From Auriscalpium vulgare (lineage: Eukaryota; Basidiomycota; Agaricomycetes; Russulales; Auriscalpiaceae), in contig JAHBBC010000027.1 in the NCBI GenBank assembly GCA_019915015.1, positions 62,001-126,000 of the forward strand: a stretch of 64,000 bases of DNA, in the 5' to 3' direction. The notes under the pieces are model-generated. The model had not been told where the DNA came from, searched no databases, and saw nothing but the letters and a program-made list of their open reading frames with translations. This document shows, piece after piece, positions 56,285 through 64,000 of this stretch (within the stretch, counting starts at the first letter, position 1; the number at the start of each line of letters is the position of its first letter). A program made the position numbers and the translations under genes.

Positions 56285-57891
56285 ATGGCCCGCATTACCA
56301 TCGACCCGCACTCGGTTTCCGCTCCCGAGTTCACCGATGAGGATATTCAGGATCTTTTTGACGACCCGGTTCCGGACATGCCAGCCGCTCGTGCTCGCCT
56401 CATGGCTTCTTGGAAAAAGACCAATGATAGACAAAAGGAAGCCTGGGACATTCAGGTTGCGGATGACGCCCAGATAGAAGCGGACCGACTCGCTCAGGCA
56501 CAGCAGACCGCTGACGCCGAGAAGCAGGCTGCAGAGCTCGCCCGTTGTGAAGCCGAGGCTAAACGCCCCAAAGCCGGCGGGTACGCTCGGGCGCAGACCA
56601 ATTCCAGGGCCGTCGCCGACGACCCTGCTCCTTACGCCATGGAACGGATGCGCAAATTCAAAACGGTGGCCCTCGACTATTTCACTCCCAACGGCTGCAA
56701 GACGTTCAGCCCTCGCGCGGACGCTGAGAGCGAGCCTCCGGGTTTCACCATCCCCGGATCCACCCTTACCCTCCAATCCTCGCATAAACCCTCTCCGAAC
56801 GCGCGTTCCGATCGCGACCTCAGCTGGGTCGACTTCATGGTGGCAGCCCCGCAATACATCGCCGTCATGGAAAAGACGGGATGGCCCGCCGAGCACATCG
56901 AAGATTTACAGAAGTTCTTTCACCAGATCTTCAATCACCCCATCCTTCGAACAGACCCCACACACGGCACGAAGATCCTTCTCCGCTTCGCGGAGGAGCA
57001 GCGTTACATGTGGATTAACTCCCTTGGGCAATCGTCGTCTTTCAACATCGCTCTTTGGAGCGAGGATCTCTTTAGAGAGGCCAGGCGGATCTATTACGAG
57101 GAGATCCAAGCAAAAGAGCGCAGCGAAACCGCGCAAGACAGAGCGCTAGTCGCGAAGGATAGGGCACAGTACGTCTCATTCCCTCCGTTTCCCTTCGAAT
57201 CGCGCTAACGCCCCATTTACTCGCCCTCCTTTCCCCGATACGCCCACGCCAACGCCATGCCATGCCACTTCCATCCAACGCGCCAATGCCACCCCGCGCA
57301 ACCGCCACTCATCGCGCCAATGCCGCCTTCCACACGTTGCTCACGCTCGTAACGGCCGCGCTCCATTTCCAAAGGCTGCAGGCGTCCCTCGCAGAATCTG
57401 AGGCGCTTCGCAAGTCGCTGGCCAGCGCACTTAGCGCGGTCGGTTCCCAAACCGCGTTCAGCGACCCGTTCAAGTACAGTCAACCCCCGCGGGCTCAGGC
57501 CTCCCCGCCGCCATCCCCGTCCAAGAAGCGGGCCCGCCAGGACACCAGCAGCGACGACAAGGGTGCAGGCGCTCCCTCCGGGAAGCGTCCGAAAGGCGGC
57601 GCGCCGGGCTCTTCGTTTCCAGACAAGCGGTCCGTCTGCGCCTTGTGCCTCGGACGTGACCCGCACGACGTCGGGCGCTGCAATCGCGCGCGCCTGTGGG
57701 ACGACTCCCGCGACACCCGATGCTCCAGGAACGCGCGCAACCGTCTTGCAGTGGGAGACGCCGAGATCTGCCTCGCCTGGCAGTTGCCCAACGGGTGCCA
57801 GAGTACCAGTCATCTGGACCGGCACGCATGCTCCGGTTGCGGGGACACCGCTCACGGAGCGAATGGATGCCCTCTCGCGCAGGCGGCGTAA
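56285..57891 (+). CDS. Gag-like protein of the tyrosine-recombinase element
   Basis: The first ORF (56285-57208) starts MARITIDPHSVSAPEFTDED and includes FMVAAPQYIAVMEKTGWPAE and LFREARRIYYEEIQAKER. A second ORF (57262-57891) ends in a Cys/His-rich zone: CALCLGRDPHDVGRCNRARL, then HACSGCGDTAHGANGCPLAQ, a zinc-knuckle-like arrangement. A 206 bp intron (57169-57374; donor gtacgt, acceptor aaag) joins the two in frame (CA|G) to 466 aa, so gag may be made from a spliced message while the polymerase ORFs need another. The splice is inferred from frame agreement only. It should bind element RNA and form particles. Confidence 0.65.
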
Positions 57892-59866
57892 CCCCCTCAC
57901 CCCTTACCGACCTGACGCCTGGGAGCGTGCGTTCGAGGAGGCCGGTTTATCTTGGAAGTACCCAAATCTTGTTGACAGCTTGCGTTCCGGTTTTCGCATC
58001 GCGTTTCCCGCCATCCGTTCCACACGCATACCATTTAATAGCCCATCCATTGCCATCCACTTAACGCAATTTGTAGATATCGTCGCGCATGAATTCGCTC
58101 GTGGACGTTACCTCGGCCCGTTCTCCCAGTCCGAACTCGAATCCCTGATCGGTCCTTTCCAGACCTCGCCACTGTCCCTTACGCCTAAGCCACATAAACC
58201 CGCGTCATTACGTCTCATCCAAAACTTTTCGTTCCCCCGCGCACTTTCCAGCGCGTATCGCTCCGTCAACTCCCACATAAATTCAGATGAATTCCCATGC
58301 TCCTGGAGCACGTTCTCCGCGTTTTGCATTCTGGTTGCCTCCCTCCCGCCCGGTTCCAGAGCCGCCGTCCGAGACGTGCAAGAAGCATACCGTTCGGTTC
58401 CCCTCCACGAATCACAGTGGCCGGCGGCAGTGGTGCGCATAGCCAACACCGGGGAGCATCCATTCCTCGTCGACACCAGTGCCGCGTTCGGAGGCGCCCC
58501 GAACGCCGGCGTGTACGGTAACCTCGCTGATGGAGCAGTCGACATCATGCGGTCGCGGGGCCTCGGGCCGATTGCGAAATGGGTCGACGATCACGTATTT
58601 TTCCAGATACCTTTGCAGCACTTAGAATCCTTCAATCGCGTGCGAGCCGCTGCGCGCGCCAGAATTCTTGCGCAGGGCGGCGCACACCATTCGGGTGGCA
58701 GGATCTGGTACGGAGGCGACATCTTGCCCGACGGACGCACCGAAGAATTCGACGAGGACCACCAGTTCCCCATACGTGACTTGTCGCAAGCATCCATTAA
58801 GGACGAGTCCGACGCCACCTTCTCCTGCTCCATGTCCGACATTGACCTCGTCTCCGCGGAGCTTGGGATTCCCTGGCAAGCCGAAAAGGATCTCCCATTC
58901 GCGCACGCCTTCCCCTTCACCGGCTTCATGTGGGACCTCAAGGCGCGCACGGTTTCGCTCCTAGACAAAAAGAAAGTCAAGTACATTGCCGCCATAGACG
59001 CGTGGCTCGCGTCGCCAGTACATTCCCTCCCTGAGACCCAGAAGCTTTATGGCAAGCTGTTCCACGCGACCCACGTGGTCACGTGCGGGCGTGCTTACCT
59101 CACGAAGCTCGAGGCTTTCATGCCCCTTTTTGGATCTGAACCTCACAAGCCACGACACCCGCCGCACGGCACCCCAGAAGACCTCATCTGGTGGCGACAG
59201 AGGCTCGCCTCCACCACGCTCTCGCGCCCCATCCCCTCCGTCGTTCAAATCCTCGATGTACACGCCTTTTCTGACGCCAGCACCAGCTTCGGCGTCGGGA
59301 TCTGGCTCAACGGACGCTGGCGAGCCTGGCCCTTCGCCCCCGGTTGGAAACGCGACGGGCGTGACATCGGGTGGGCCGAGGCTGTCGGCTTCGAGCTCCT
59401 CGTTCTGGCCGTCCTTCAAGAACGCTCCGACCATTCCCCCTGCGACTTCCGCGTCTTCGGAGACAATCAAGGAGTGGTGGAGGGTTGGTGGAGAGGGCGG
59501 AGCAGAAACAACGCAACCAATGAAGTCTTCAAGCGCATCCACGCTGTTTTGGAACCAACAGGGTGCGCTGTTCACACCAGCTATGTCCCCAGCGCACACA
59601 ATCCAGCAGACGGCCCTTCCAGGGGCGCGTATCCCAGCCGTCGCGCTCTCCTCCCACCCATCCGCTTGCCAGAGTGTCTCCAACCCTTTCTTCTCGATGT
59701 CGACGCACACCTTCCCCCCGACACTTGCCCAGACAGACAGCTCGACGATGCCGACGAACAGGACGAGTGGGATGGCGCCACGGCCCGCACAGAGTTCGAA
59801 CGCGACCGCCGCGCCGAGGAGTTCGCCCGAGCGCGCCCCCGAAAAACCAGCCTGGGACAGGCTTGA
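57863..59866 (+). CDS. Reverse transcriptase-RNase H
   Basis: About 667 aa from the ATG 57863, which overlaps the end of gag by 29 bp in another frame. Reverse transcriptase motifs: LTPKPHKPASLRLIQNFSFP, AAVRDVQEAYRSVPLHESQW, FGGAPNAGVYGNLADG and catalytic VDD in IAKWVDDHVFFQIP (about residues 241-243). Connection region: FTGFMWDLKARTVSLLDKKK. RNase H with its acidic residues: VHAFSDASTSFGVGIWLNGR, GWAEAVGFELLVLAVL, FRVFGDNQGVVEGWW and SAHNPADGPSRG. The RT plus RNase H order and sequence type fit DIRS-order elements. The reading frame is intact. Confidence 0.88.
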   Translation: MDALSRRRRNPLTPYRPDAWERAFEEAGLSWKYPNLVDSLRSGFRIAFPAIRSTRIPFNSPSIAIHLTQFVDIVAHEFARGRYLGPFSQSELESLIGPFQTSPLSLTPKPHKPASLRLIQNFSFPRALSSAYRSVNSHINSDEFPCSWSTFSAFCILVASLPPGSRAAVRDVQEAYRSVPLHESQWPAAVVRIANTGEHPFLVDTSAAFGGAPNAGVYGNLADGAVDIMRSRGLGPIAKWVDDHVFFQIPLQHLESFNRVRAAARARILAQGGAHHSGGRIWYGGDILPDGRTEEFDEDHQFPIRDLSQASIKDESDATFSCSMSDIDLVSAELGIPWQAEKDLPFAHAFPFTGFMWDLKARTVSLLDKKKVKYIAAIDAWLASPVHSLPETQKLYGKLFHATHVVTCGRAYLTKLEAFMPLFGSEPHKPRHPPHGTPEDLIWWRQRLASTTLSRPIPSVVQILDVHAFSDASTSFGVGIWLNGRWRAWPFAPGWKRDGRDIGWAEAVGFELLVLAVLQERSDHSPCDFRVFGDNQGVVEGWWRGRSRNNATNEVFKRIHAVLEPTGCAVHTSYVPSAHNPADGPSRGAYPSRRALLPPIRLPECLQPFLLDVDAHLPPDTCPDRQLDDADEQDEWDGATARTEFERDRRAEEFARARPRKTSLGQA

Positions 59867-61121
59867 CGCCGCCCTCCCCGCCAAGCCCGCGCATCCTAGC
59901 GCTGCCGCGCGACCGCGCCTGCCGACTGTCGCCTCTGTGCTGCGCCCCAAATGCCTCGCTGCCGAGCGCCTCCGCATGTGGCGCCCCGCCGGCTCCGCCC
60001 CTCCAGTCGACCCCGTCCTTCCCCCCGAGAACATGCAGCGCGTCTCCGCCGTGCTCGGCTTCGCATGGCAGGAGAACACTCTCCGGACGTACGGGGCCGG
60101 CCTGGCCGTCTTTCACCTTGTTTGCGACGTCAAGGGTATCCCGGAGCACCGCCGCGCGCCCGCTTCCTCAGAGCTCGTCATCTTTTTCCTGGCGACACTC
60201 GCTGGATCCTACGCCGAGTCCACCTTGCACAACTACCTGGCCGGTTTACATGCATGGCACATTATCCATCTCCTACCGTGGGAACTGCACAACACAACCG
60301 CCAGCAAAGTCCTCGCTGCGGCCCGGAATCTTGCGCCAGCCACGTCGCGCAAGCCCCCGCGCCCTCCCTACACCCTCGGCGTGCTCCGCGCCATCAAGGC
60401 CCAGCTCGATCTCGCTGTTCCACTGGACGCAGCTGTGTGGGCCTGCGCGACCAGTCTCCTGTGGGGCGTCGCGCGCGTCGGAGAGTTAACCGTCCCTACC
60501 CTCGACGGCTTCCGTCAGGACGTCCACCCATCGCCCACCAATATATCGCACAAAACCGACCGCTCCGGCGGCGCCATCACCGCCATCTTCGTCCCCCGAA
60601 CCAAAACCTCCAAGGACGGCGAGGAGATCTATTGGGCCGCGCATCCCAACGAGCCCGTTGATCCCCACGATGCGCTGCAAAATCACCTGCGCGTCAACAC
60701 ACCGCTTGATGACCAACACATCTTTTGCTACGCGCACCGCGGCAAAGCCCGGCCCCTCACGCGCACCATCTTTCTGAGTCGCCTCCGCACCGCCACGCTT
60801 GCCGCCGGGGAGAAGCATCTGCAGGGCCACGGTTTCCGCATCGGCGGCACGCTCGAATACATGCTCCGCGGCGTTCCCCTCGACACGGTGCGCGCCATCG
60901 GCCGCTGGAAAAGCGACGCCTTCATGCGGTACCTGAGGCGGCACGCCGAAGTCCTCGGACCGTACATGCAAGATCATGCGGATATCCGCCAAGCCATGTT
61001 GCAATACGCACTGCCGGATCTCCCGCGTCCCGCCAATGCCACTTGTGAGTCCGTCTCCTATCCCTCGGGGGCCAGCCAGCGCAGACGCGTCGCCGTACTC
61101 CTAGCACTCGGGTATCGCTAA
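59772..61121 (+). CDS. Tyrosine recombinase of the element
   Basis: About 449 aa from the ATG 59772, overlapping the reverse transcriptase ORF in the +1 frame. The SAM-like N-terminal domain (ENTLRTYGAGLAVFHLVCDV, LHNYLAGLHAWHIIHLLP) is followed by the catalytic core. Box I Arg in WGVARVGELTVP, H-x-x-R in QGHGFRIGGTLEYML, the GRWKS motif, and the nucleophile Tyr in AFMRYLRRHAEV. All four catalytic positions are present. By family it inserts a circular double-stranded DNA copy without an integrase. The stop codon lies inside B1. The frame is open for 241 codons upstream of the ATG, so the exact start is uncertain. Confidence 0.85.
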   Translation: MAPRPAQSSNATAAPRSSPERAPEKPAWDRLDAALPAKPAHPSAAARPRLPTVASVLRPKCLAAERLRMWRPAGSAPPVDPVLPPENMQRVSAVLGFAWQENTLRTYGAGLAVFHLVCDVKGIPEHRRAPASSELVIFFLATLAGSYAESTLHNYLAGLHAWHIIHLLPWELHNTTASKVLAAARNLAPATSRKPPRPPYTLGVLRAIKAQLDLAVPLDAAVWACATSLLWGVARVGELTVPTLDGFRQDVHPSPTNISHKTDRSGGAITAIFVPRTKTSKDGEEIYWAAHPNEPVDPHDALQNHLRVNTPLDDQHIFCYAHRGKARPLTRTIFLSRLRTATLAAGEKHLQGHGFRIGGTLEYMLRGVPLDTVRAIGRWKSDAFMRYLRRHAEVLGPYMQDHADIRQAMLQYALPDLPRPANATCESVSYPSGASQRRRVAVLLALGYR

Positions 61122-61333
61122 CCCGGCCCCCCTTTCAGGATTCATCGATCGGTGTCGGAGGCCCCCAGTGGGCTTCGCCCGTCTTCGCCTTTCTTGTTTC
61201 ACACGTCGCCACGCATCACTTGTACATTTCGCGCCTTGACTCAATACATTTGTGACAGCCTTTTCCCTCTTGCGTGACATTCACCTCACGCGCACCACCG
61301 CGCTCTCCCGCCGAGCGAGCGAGTACTCGTAGA
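61114..61333 (+). repeat. Split direct repeat B1
   Basis: Begins ATCGCTAACCCGG, contains GATCGGTGTCGGAGGCCCCC and ends GAGTACTCGTAGA. Repeated at 62584-62803. It directly abuts A2, the B1-A2 junction expected of this class. Confidence 0.85.
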
Positions 61334-61502
61334 TGGTACTCTATGGCGGCCCGAGGCACAAGGACAGCCGTAGCGGGAGGTCTATGATTACGTGAGCGGC
61401 GCCGGGCTCATCGTCGCCACGCCTCCCACGTAGGCGCCCTCGCGCTCGCTCTCTACTGCCACCTGGCACTTTCATCAGCCTTTTTGGCCTCATTTTTTCG
61501 CA
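61334..61502 (+). repeat. Split direct repeat A2
   Basis: Second copy of A1, joined without spacer to B1. After CATTTTTTCGCA it diverges from the A1 flank into unique sequence. Confidence 0.85.
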
Positions 61503-61652
61503 CCCTCCCTGCCCGCGTGTCCGCTTTTCCCTACTAACGCCACTCCTTCGTGCTTAGCTCCAAGTCGCGCCAATCATTGACATATTCACCCTCTTTTCAG
61601 TTTTCTATTTAGGCACCTGCCCCCATGGTCTCCAGTTAGCCCCCATCCCAGC

Positions 61653-62375
61653 ATGGACCCAATCGCACCACCAGTCCTTCACCATCCACCCATGGTTTTG
61701 CTATCCCCTCCGCCTCCAGCGCACACAGCGCGAGCCCTGCCCACACTTCCCTCGCGTCAATCCGCCATCTCCATTGAGCGCTCTCAGTGGATCCAAACCC
61801 CTCTCCCCGTCCCTCCCTCTCCTTTCCAGCTGCGCGCGCGCGACGCCGCGGATCGTCTCCACGCTTTCCTCCGCCCATACAAATTCCGCCTGGAGCGCCT
61901 TTACTGGAATTTCTTCCCACCCAACCTCGACAACCCAATCATCCTGATCCACAGCGACGCTCTCTCCGAGGCGGTCAACTTCCGAGACCCCTACGCTTGG
62001 CGTGCCACTTGTCGTCCGGCAAAGTGTTTGTTCATCGGCGCGAAAGTCATGGTCGTCGTCTCCTCCCCCTTCAGCCCGCAGCTCAGGGGCATCCTGACCG
62101 GCATCATCCTCGCCATGCGGGGCGCTGGTCGCAAGCGCATCCAACTCATCCTCGGCCCCAACAACGGCAGGGGCCCTTTGGACTACCTCGAGGTGGAGCG
62201 AGCGTGGGTCCGCATCCCCTTGCGCGATTGGATCTCCATGGCCCTCTCCAGCGCCGCGCGCGTTGATCCCCTCGCTCACTACCCGGTGGCAGCCGGTGAA
62301 GTCGAAGACGAGAGGACGGGCATCAACTGCATCCATTTCCAGCGCGCCGCGCGCCGTCGCGCGCAGGAGGAGTAG
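61653..62375 (+). CDS. Accessory ORF between A2 and B2 of the retroelement
   Basis: 240 aa, intact, with protein-like features: MDPIAPPVLHHPPMVLLSPP, AADRLHAFLRPYKFRLERLY, PNLDNPIILIHSDALSEAVN, RPAKCLFIGAKVMVVVSSPF and GRGPLDYLEVERAWVRIPLR. The N-terminus is Pro-rich, the middle is alpha/beta-like, and the end is basic. No domain recognised; it does not show the GDS signature expected of the SGNH-type hydrolase some Ngaro elements carry. Since A2 repeats the A1 leader region, A2 may drive this ORF as A1 drives gag. Confidence 0.6.
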   Translation: MDPIAPPVLHHPPMVLLSPPPPAHTARALPTLPSRQSAISIERSQWIQTPLPVPPSPFQLRARDAADRLHAFLRPYKFRLERLYWNFFPPNLDNPIILIHSDALSEAVNFRDPYAWRATCRPAKCLFIGAKVMVVVSSPFSPQLRGILTGIILAMRGAGRKRIQLILGPNNGRGPLDYLEVERAWVRIPLRDWISMALSSAARVDPLAHYPVAAGEVEDERTGINCIHFQRAARRRAQEE

Positions 62376-62583
62376 AGGAGAAAGAAGAGTGTTTCATCTT
62401 CACACGCCGTGATTGCGCGTGTCCTTATCGCCCTCATTGATTTCCCCCTTTTCTTGACAATCCGTACCTTACTCAGCCGCTCCTTTCCGTCTAATATGTT
62501 TGGACATTGTTCTTTGTTCCTTTTTAGGGTTTTCCTCGAGGTAGCATCCCCACCCGCCCATGGCCCGTGGTCCCTCCCACCCG

Positions 62584-62803
62584 ATCGCTAACCCGGCCCC
62601 CCTTTCAGGATTCATCGATCGGTGTCGGAGGCCCCCAGTGGGCTTCGCCCGTCTTCGCCTTTCTTGTTTCACACGTCGCCACGCATCACTTGTACATTTC
62701 GCGCCTTGACTCAATACATTTGTGACAGCCTTTTCCCTCTTGCGTGACATTCACCTCACGCGCACCACCGCGCTCTCCCGCCGAGCGAGCGAGTACTCGT
62801 AGA
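62584..62803 (+). repeat. Split direct repeat B2
   Basis: Copy of B1 forming the right end of the element. Its last bases GTAGA are followed by GTGCAGT, which is also the sequence just before A1. Confidence 0.85.
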
Positions 62804-63184
62804 GTGCAGTCGTTCCCAGTTGCTTGCAACACACATCTTCTCCTCCAACCCCTCGTTGATGATTCTCCGACTAATCACGCATTCCAACCATCACCTCTGA
62901 TTGCACACCTCCCTACTCTCATCGGAGACGCGCTCTGATCATCTTCGGGAGCCTGGCACTCGCTCGCACACATTGCAGTACCCTCTTCAGCGCTCAAGGG
63001 ATCTGGTACTATCTGACACATTACCACTATACTACATGTGGGTGCCCATCATCGCTGTGCATGAACTTGCTCAGCAACATTGTGCATTGCTCCGTGAAAC
63101 ATGGACTCAACCATGCCCCAATTAATACCTGGCCGGCCTCGCTCGCATGCTTGCACAGGCCGCCAGGTAATGATCAGGGGCATG

Positions 63185-63540
63185 GTCTGCAGTTCAATTT
63201 CTGATAGAAACACTTATATGTACTTCACTCCGCGTAGTACTTTGGCTAGAGCTCAGACATGACATGATTTCTGGATGCACGAATGGGGAGGTGACAGACT
63301 TAGATGCTTTGAAAAGCCTAGAGGAATAGTCTATAACATATGTATTGATGTATATATTGTCAATGGCTCTGTAGTCTAGTGGTATCTGCACTGTATAGTC
63401 TTCAAAACTTGGAGGTTTGCAGTTCAATTCCTGTTATAAACAGTTTTGAAAAGATTGGTAATCGAGTCCGGGTAGTACAGTAGCCGGAGTAGAGAGGAAT
63501 GACGTAGTTTCCGAGTGCACTTGTGCTGTGCATCCGAGAC
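63185..63540 (+). repeat. tRNA-like dispersed repeat (SINE-like), two related copies
   Basis: At 63365-63440 there is an A-box (TAGTCTAGTGG) and a B-box (AGTTCAATTCC) at tRNA spacing, resembling tRNA-Glu, but the acceptor and anticodon stems do not pair well. The downstream part (GCAGTTCAATT, then GTAGTAC, then ATGAC..TTTC) also occurs in diverged form from 63185 to 63290. This suggests a tRNA-derived SINE or decayed tRNA gene in tandem. 62875-63184 holds nothing I can name. Confidence 0.4.
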
Positions 63541-63759
63541 TGACGTCATGGGATCAAGCGTGGGAATTATTTACCGGAAATGGCAATTATGGAGCATTTT
63601 CTTCTGACTTCAGAGCCACTGAAATTATGTGCATATCTATTCTAGTTAGCTTAAAAAATGCGAAATACTGTCTGAAACGGGAGTCTTTTGAAGTGCGAAG
63701 AGGGGGAATTGTGTTTGCTAGGGAAATTGGACCGTGTGAACAAATAGCTATATATGGGG

Positions 63760-63836
63760 GGGAAGATGAAAGTTGCATGGGGGTCCAAAAACGGCGACTG
63801 GTGCTTACATAAGAAACGATTCAAGGGAATCGTAAT
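63760..63836 (+). repeat. Third copy of the hairpin-ended terminus (diverged)
   Basis: The stem ACGATTC..GAATCGT at 63816-63833 matches the stems at 9877-9894 and 16658-16675, but the loop is AAGG instead of ATAG/CTAT. Homology also extends about 60 bp inward (TTACATAAG; TTGCATGGGGGTCC against GTTGCATGGGTTGAAA). It again stops 2 bp after the stem. Confidence 0.55.
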
Positions 63837-63960
63837 TGGCTGCGCCCGCACGTGCTCGACGCGTCCGCCTGTTTGGCTTCAAGGCACAGCCTGCGCGCAC
63901 ATACTTAAGGCCGCTGCTCTGCGTCTGCGCCGTCCCACCGCCTCTCTCATTACCACCACA

Positions 63961-64000
63961 ATGTCGATGGCTGCTGAGTTCCACGCCAGCTCCTCCTCAT
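63961..64000 (+). CDS. Possible 5' end of a gene (partial)
   Basis: ATG in good context (CCACAATGTC) after a CT/CA-rich leader and a TTAAGG motif about 55 bp upstream; reads MSMAAEFHASSSS to the window edge. It is too short to identify. The leader style matches other genes in the window. Confidence 0.3.
   Translation, partial: MSMAAEFHASSSS

Larger units (their letters stand above)
56064..62803 (+). mobile_element. Complete Ngaro-type tyrosine-recombinase (DIRS order) retrotransposon
   Basis: The element has the split direct repeat layout of PAT/Ngaro elements: A1 (56064-56232), coding region, B1 (61114-61333) joined to A2 (61334-61502), then B2 (62584-62803). A1 and A2 differ at one position of 169 that I noted, and B1 and B2 look identical, so insertion was recent. 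It encodes gag, a reverse transcriptase with RNase H, a tyrosine recombinase and an additional ORF between A2 and B2. No DDE integrase, protease or LTR is present. All coding parts look intact. AGTGCAGT occurs immediately before A1 and, sharing the last A of B2, immediately after it. Confidence 0.88.

Noticed and set aside
59049..59771. Long upstream extension of the tyrosine recombinase ORF
   Set aside because: Overlaps the RNase H coding region in another frame; low-complexity Ser/Thr/Pro translation typical of a shadow frame.
58961..60149. Minus-strand ORFs of 206-372 codons inside the retroelement
   Set aside because: Antisense shadows of the reverse transcriptase and recombinase genes in GC-rich DNA.

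Overview
The window looks like nuclear DNA of an Agaricomycete (mushroom-forming basidiomycete). The evidence is compact genes split by many 50-70 bp GT..AG introns, a TET/JBP-type dioxygenase beside a KDZ transposase remnant, a TTAGGG-type telomere motif, an F-box gene of basidiomycete type, and a tyrosine-recombinase retroelement. All exon structures were worked out by hand from splice signals and frame continuity; none was confirmed by RNA data or a database search.

Layout. 0-0.3 kb: 5' end of an unknown Pro-rich gene (minus). 0.7-3.9 kb: GC-rich minisatellite ending in CCCTAA telomere-like repeats. 4-9.4 kb: gene debris, then a TET/JBP-like oxygenase followed by the 3' end of a KDZ transposase. 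9.7-16.9 kb: a repeat-rich block bounded by a 203 bp inverted repeat carrying a terminal hairpin. It holds a 72 bp satellite, inverted CACGTG/GTCCGTCC modules around an F-box gene, and a second copy of the minisatellite. 16.7-19.5 kb: two paralogous genes of unknown family (minus). 20.5-22.7 kb: two truncated LTR-gag fragments and a 93 bp satellite.

Housekeeping-like part, 22.9-43.1 kb: a secreted RlpA/expansin-like protein, a Mn/Fe superoxide dismutase without an obvious transit peptide, a GRGG-repeat (DUF3602-type) protein, a Zn2Cys6 protein with a C-terminal zinc cluster, an alpha/beta-hydrolase whose nucleophile elbow lacks serine, mitochondrial ribosomal protein uL14 divergent from a 13-exon hexokinase, and a single-pass membrane protein. 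About 27.5-31.9 kb holds no gene I can support.

Decay and mobile part, 43.8-64 kb: a cytochrome P450 pseudogene, an 8 kb field of degenerate copies of one unknown gene, then an apparently complete Ngaro-type tyrosine-recombinase retrotransposon (56064-62803). It has split direct repeats A1 / B1-A2 / B2, gag, RT-RNase H, tyrosine recombinase and an extra 240-codon ORF between A2 and B2. Its near-identical repeats imply a recent insertion, and it interrupts an older ORF. The window ends with tRNA-like repeats, a third copy of the hairpin terminus, and a possible gene start.

The least-explained items are the paralogous gene pair at 16.7-19.5 kb, the hairpin-ended repeat family, the nearly concentric inverted repeats around the F-box gene, and the 7-8 bp duplication flanking the retroelement.
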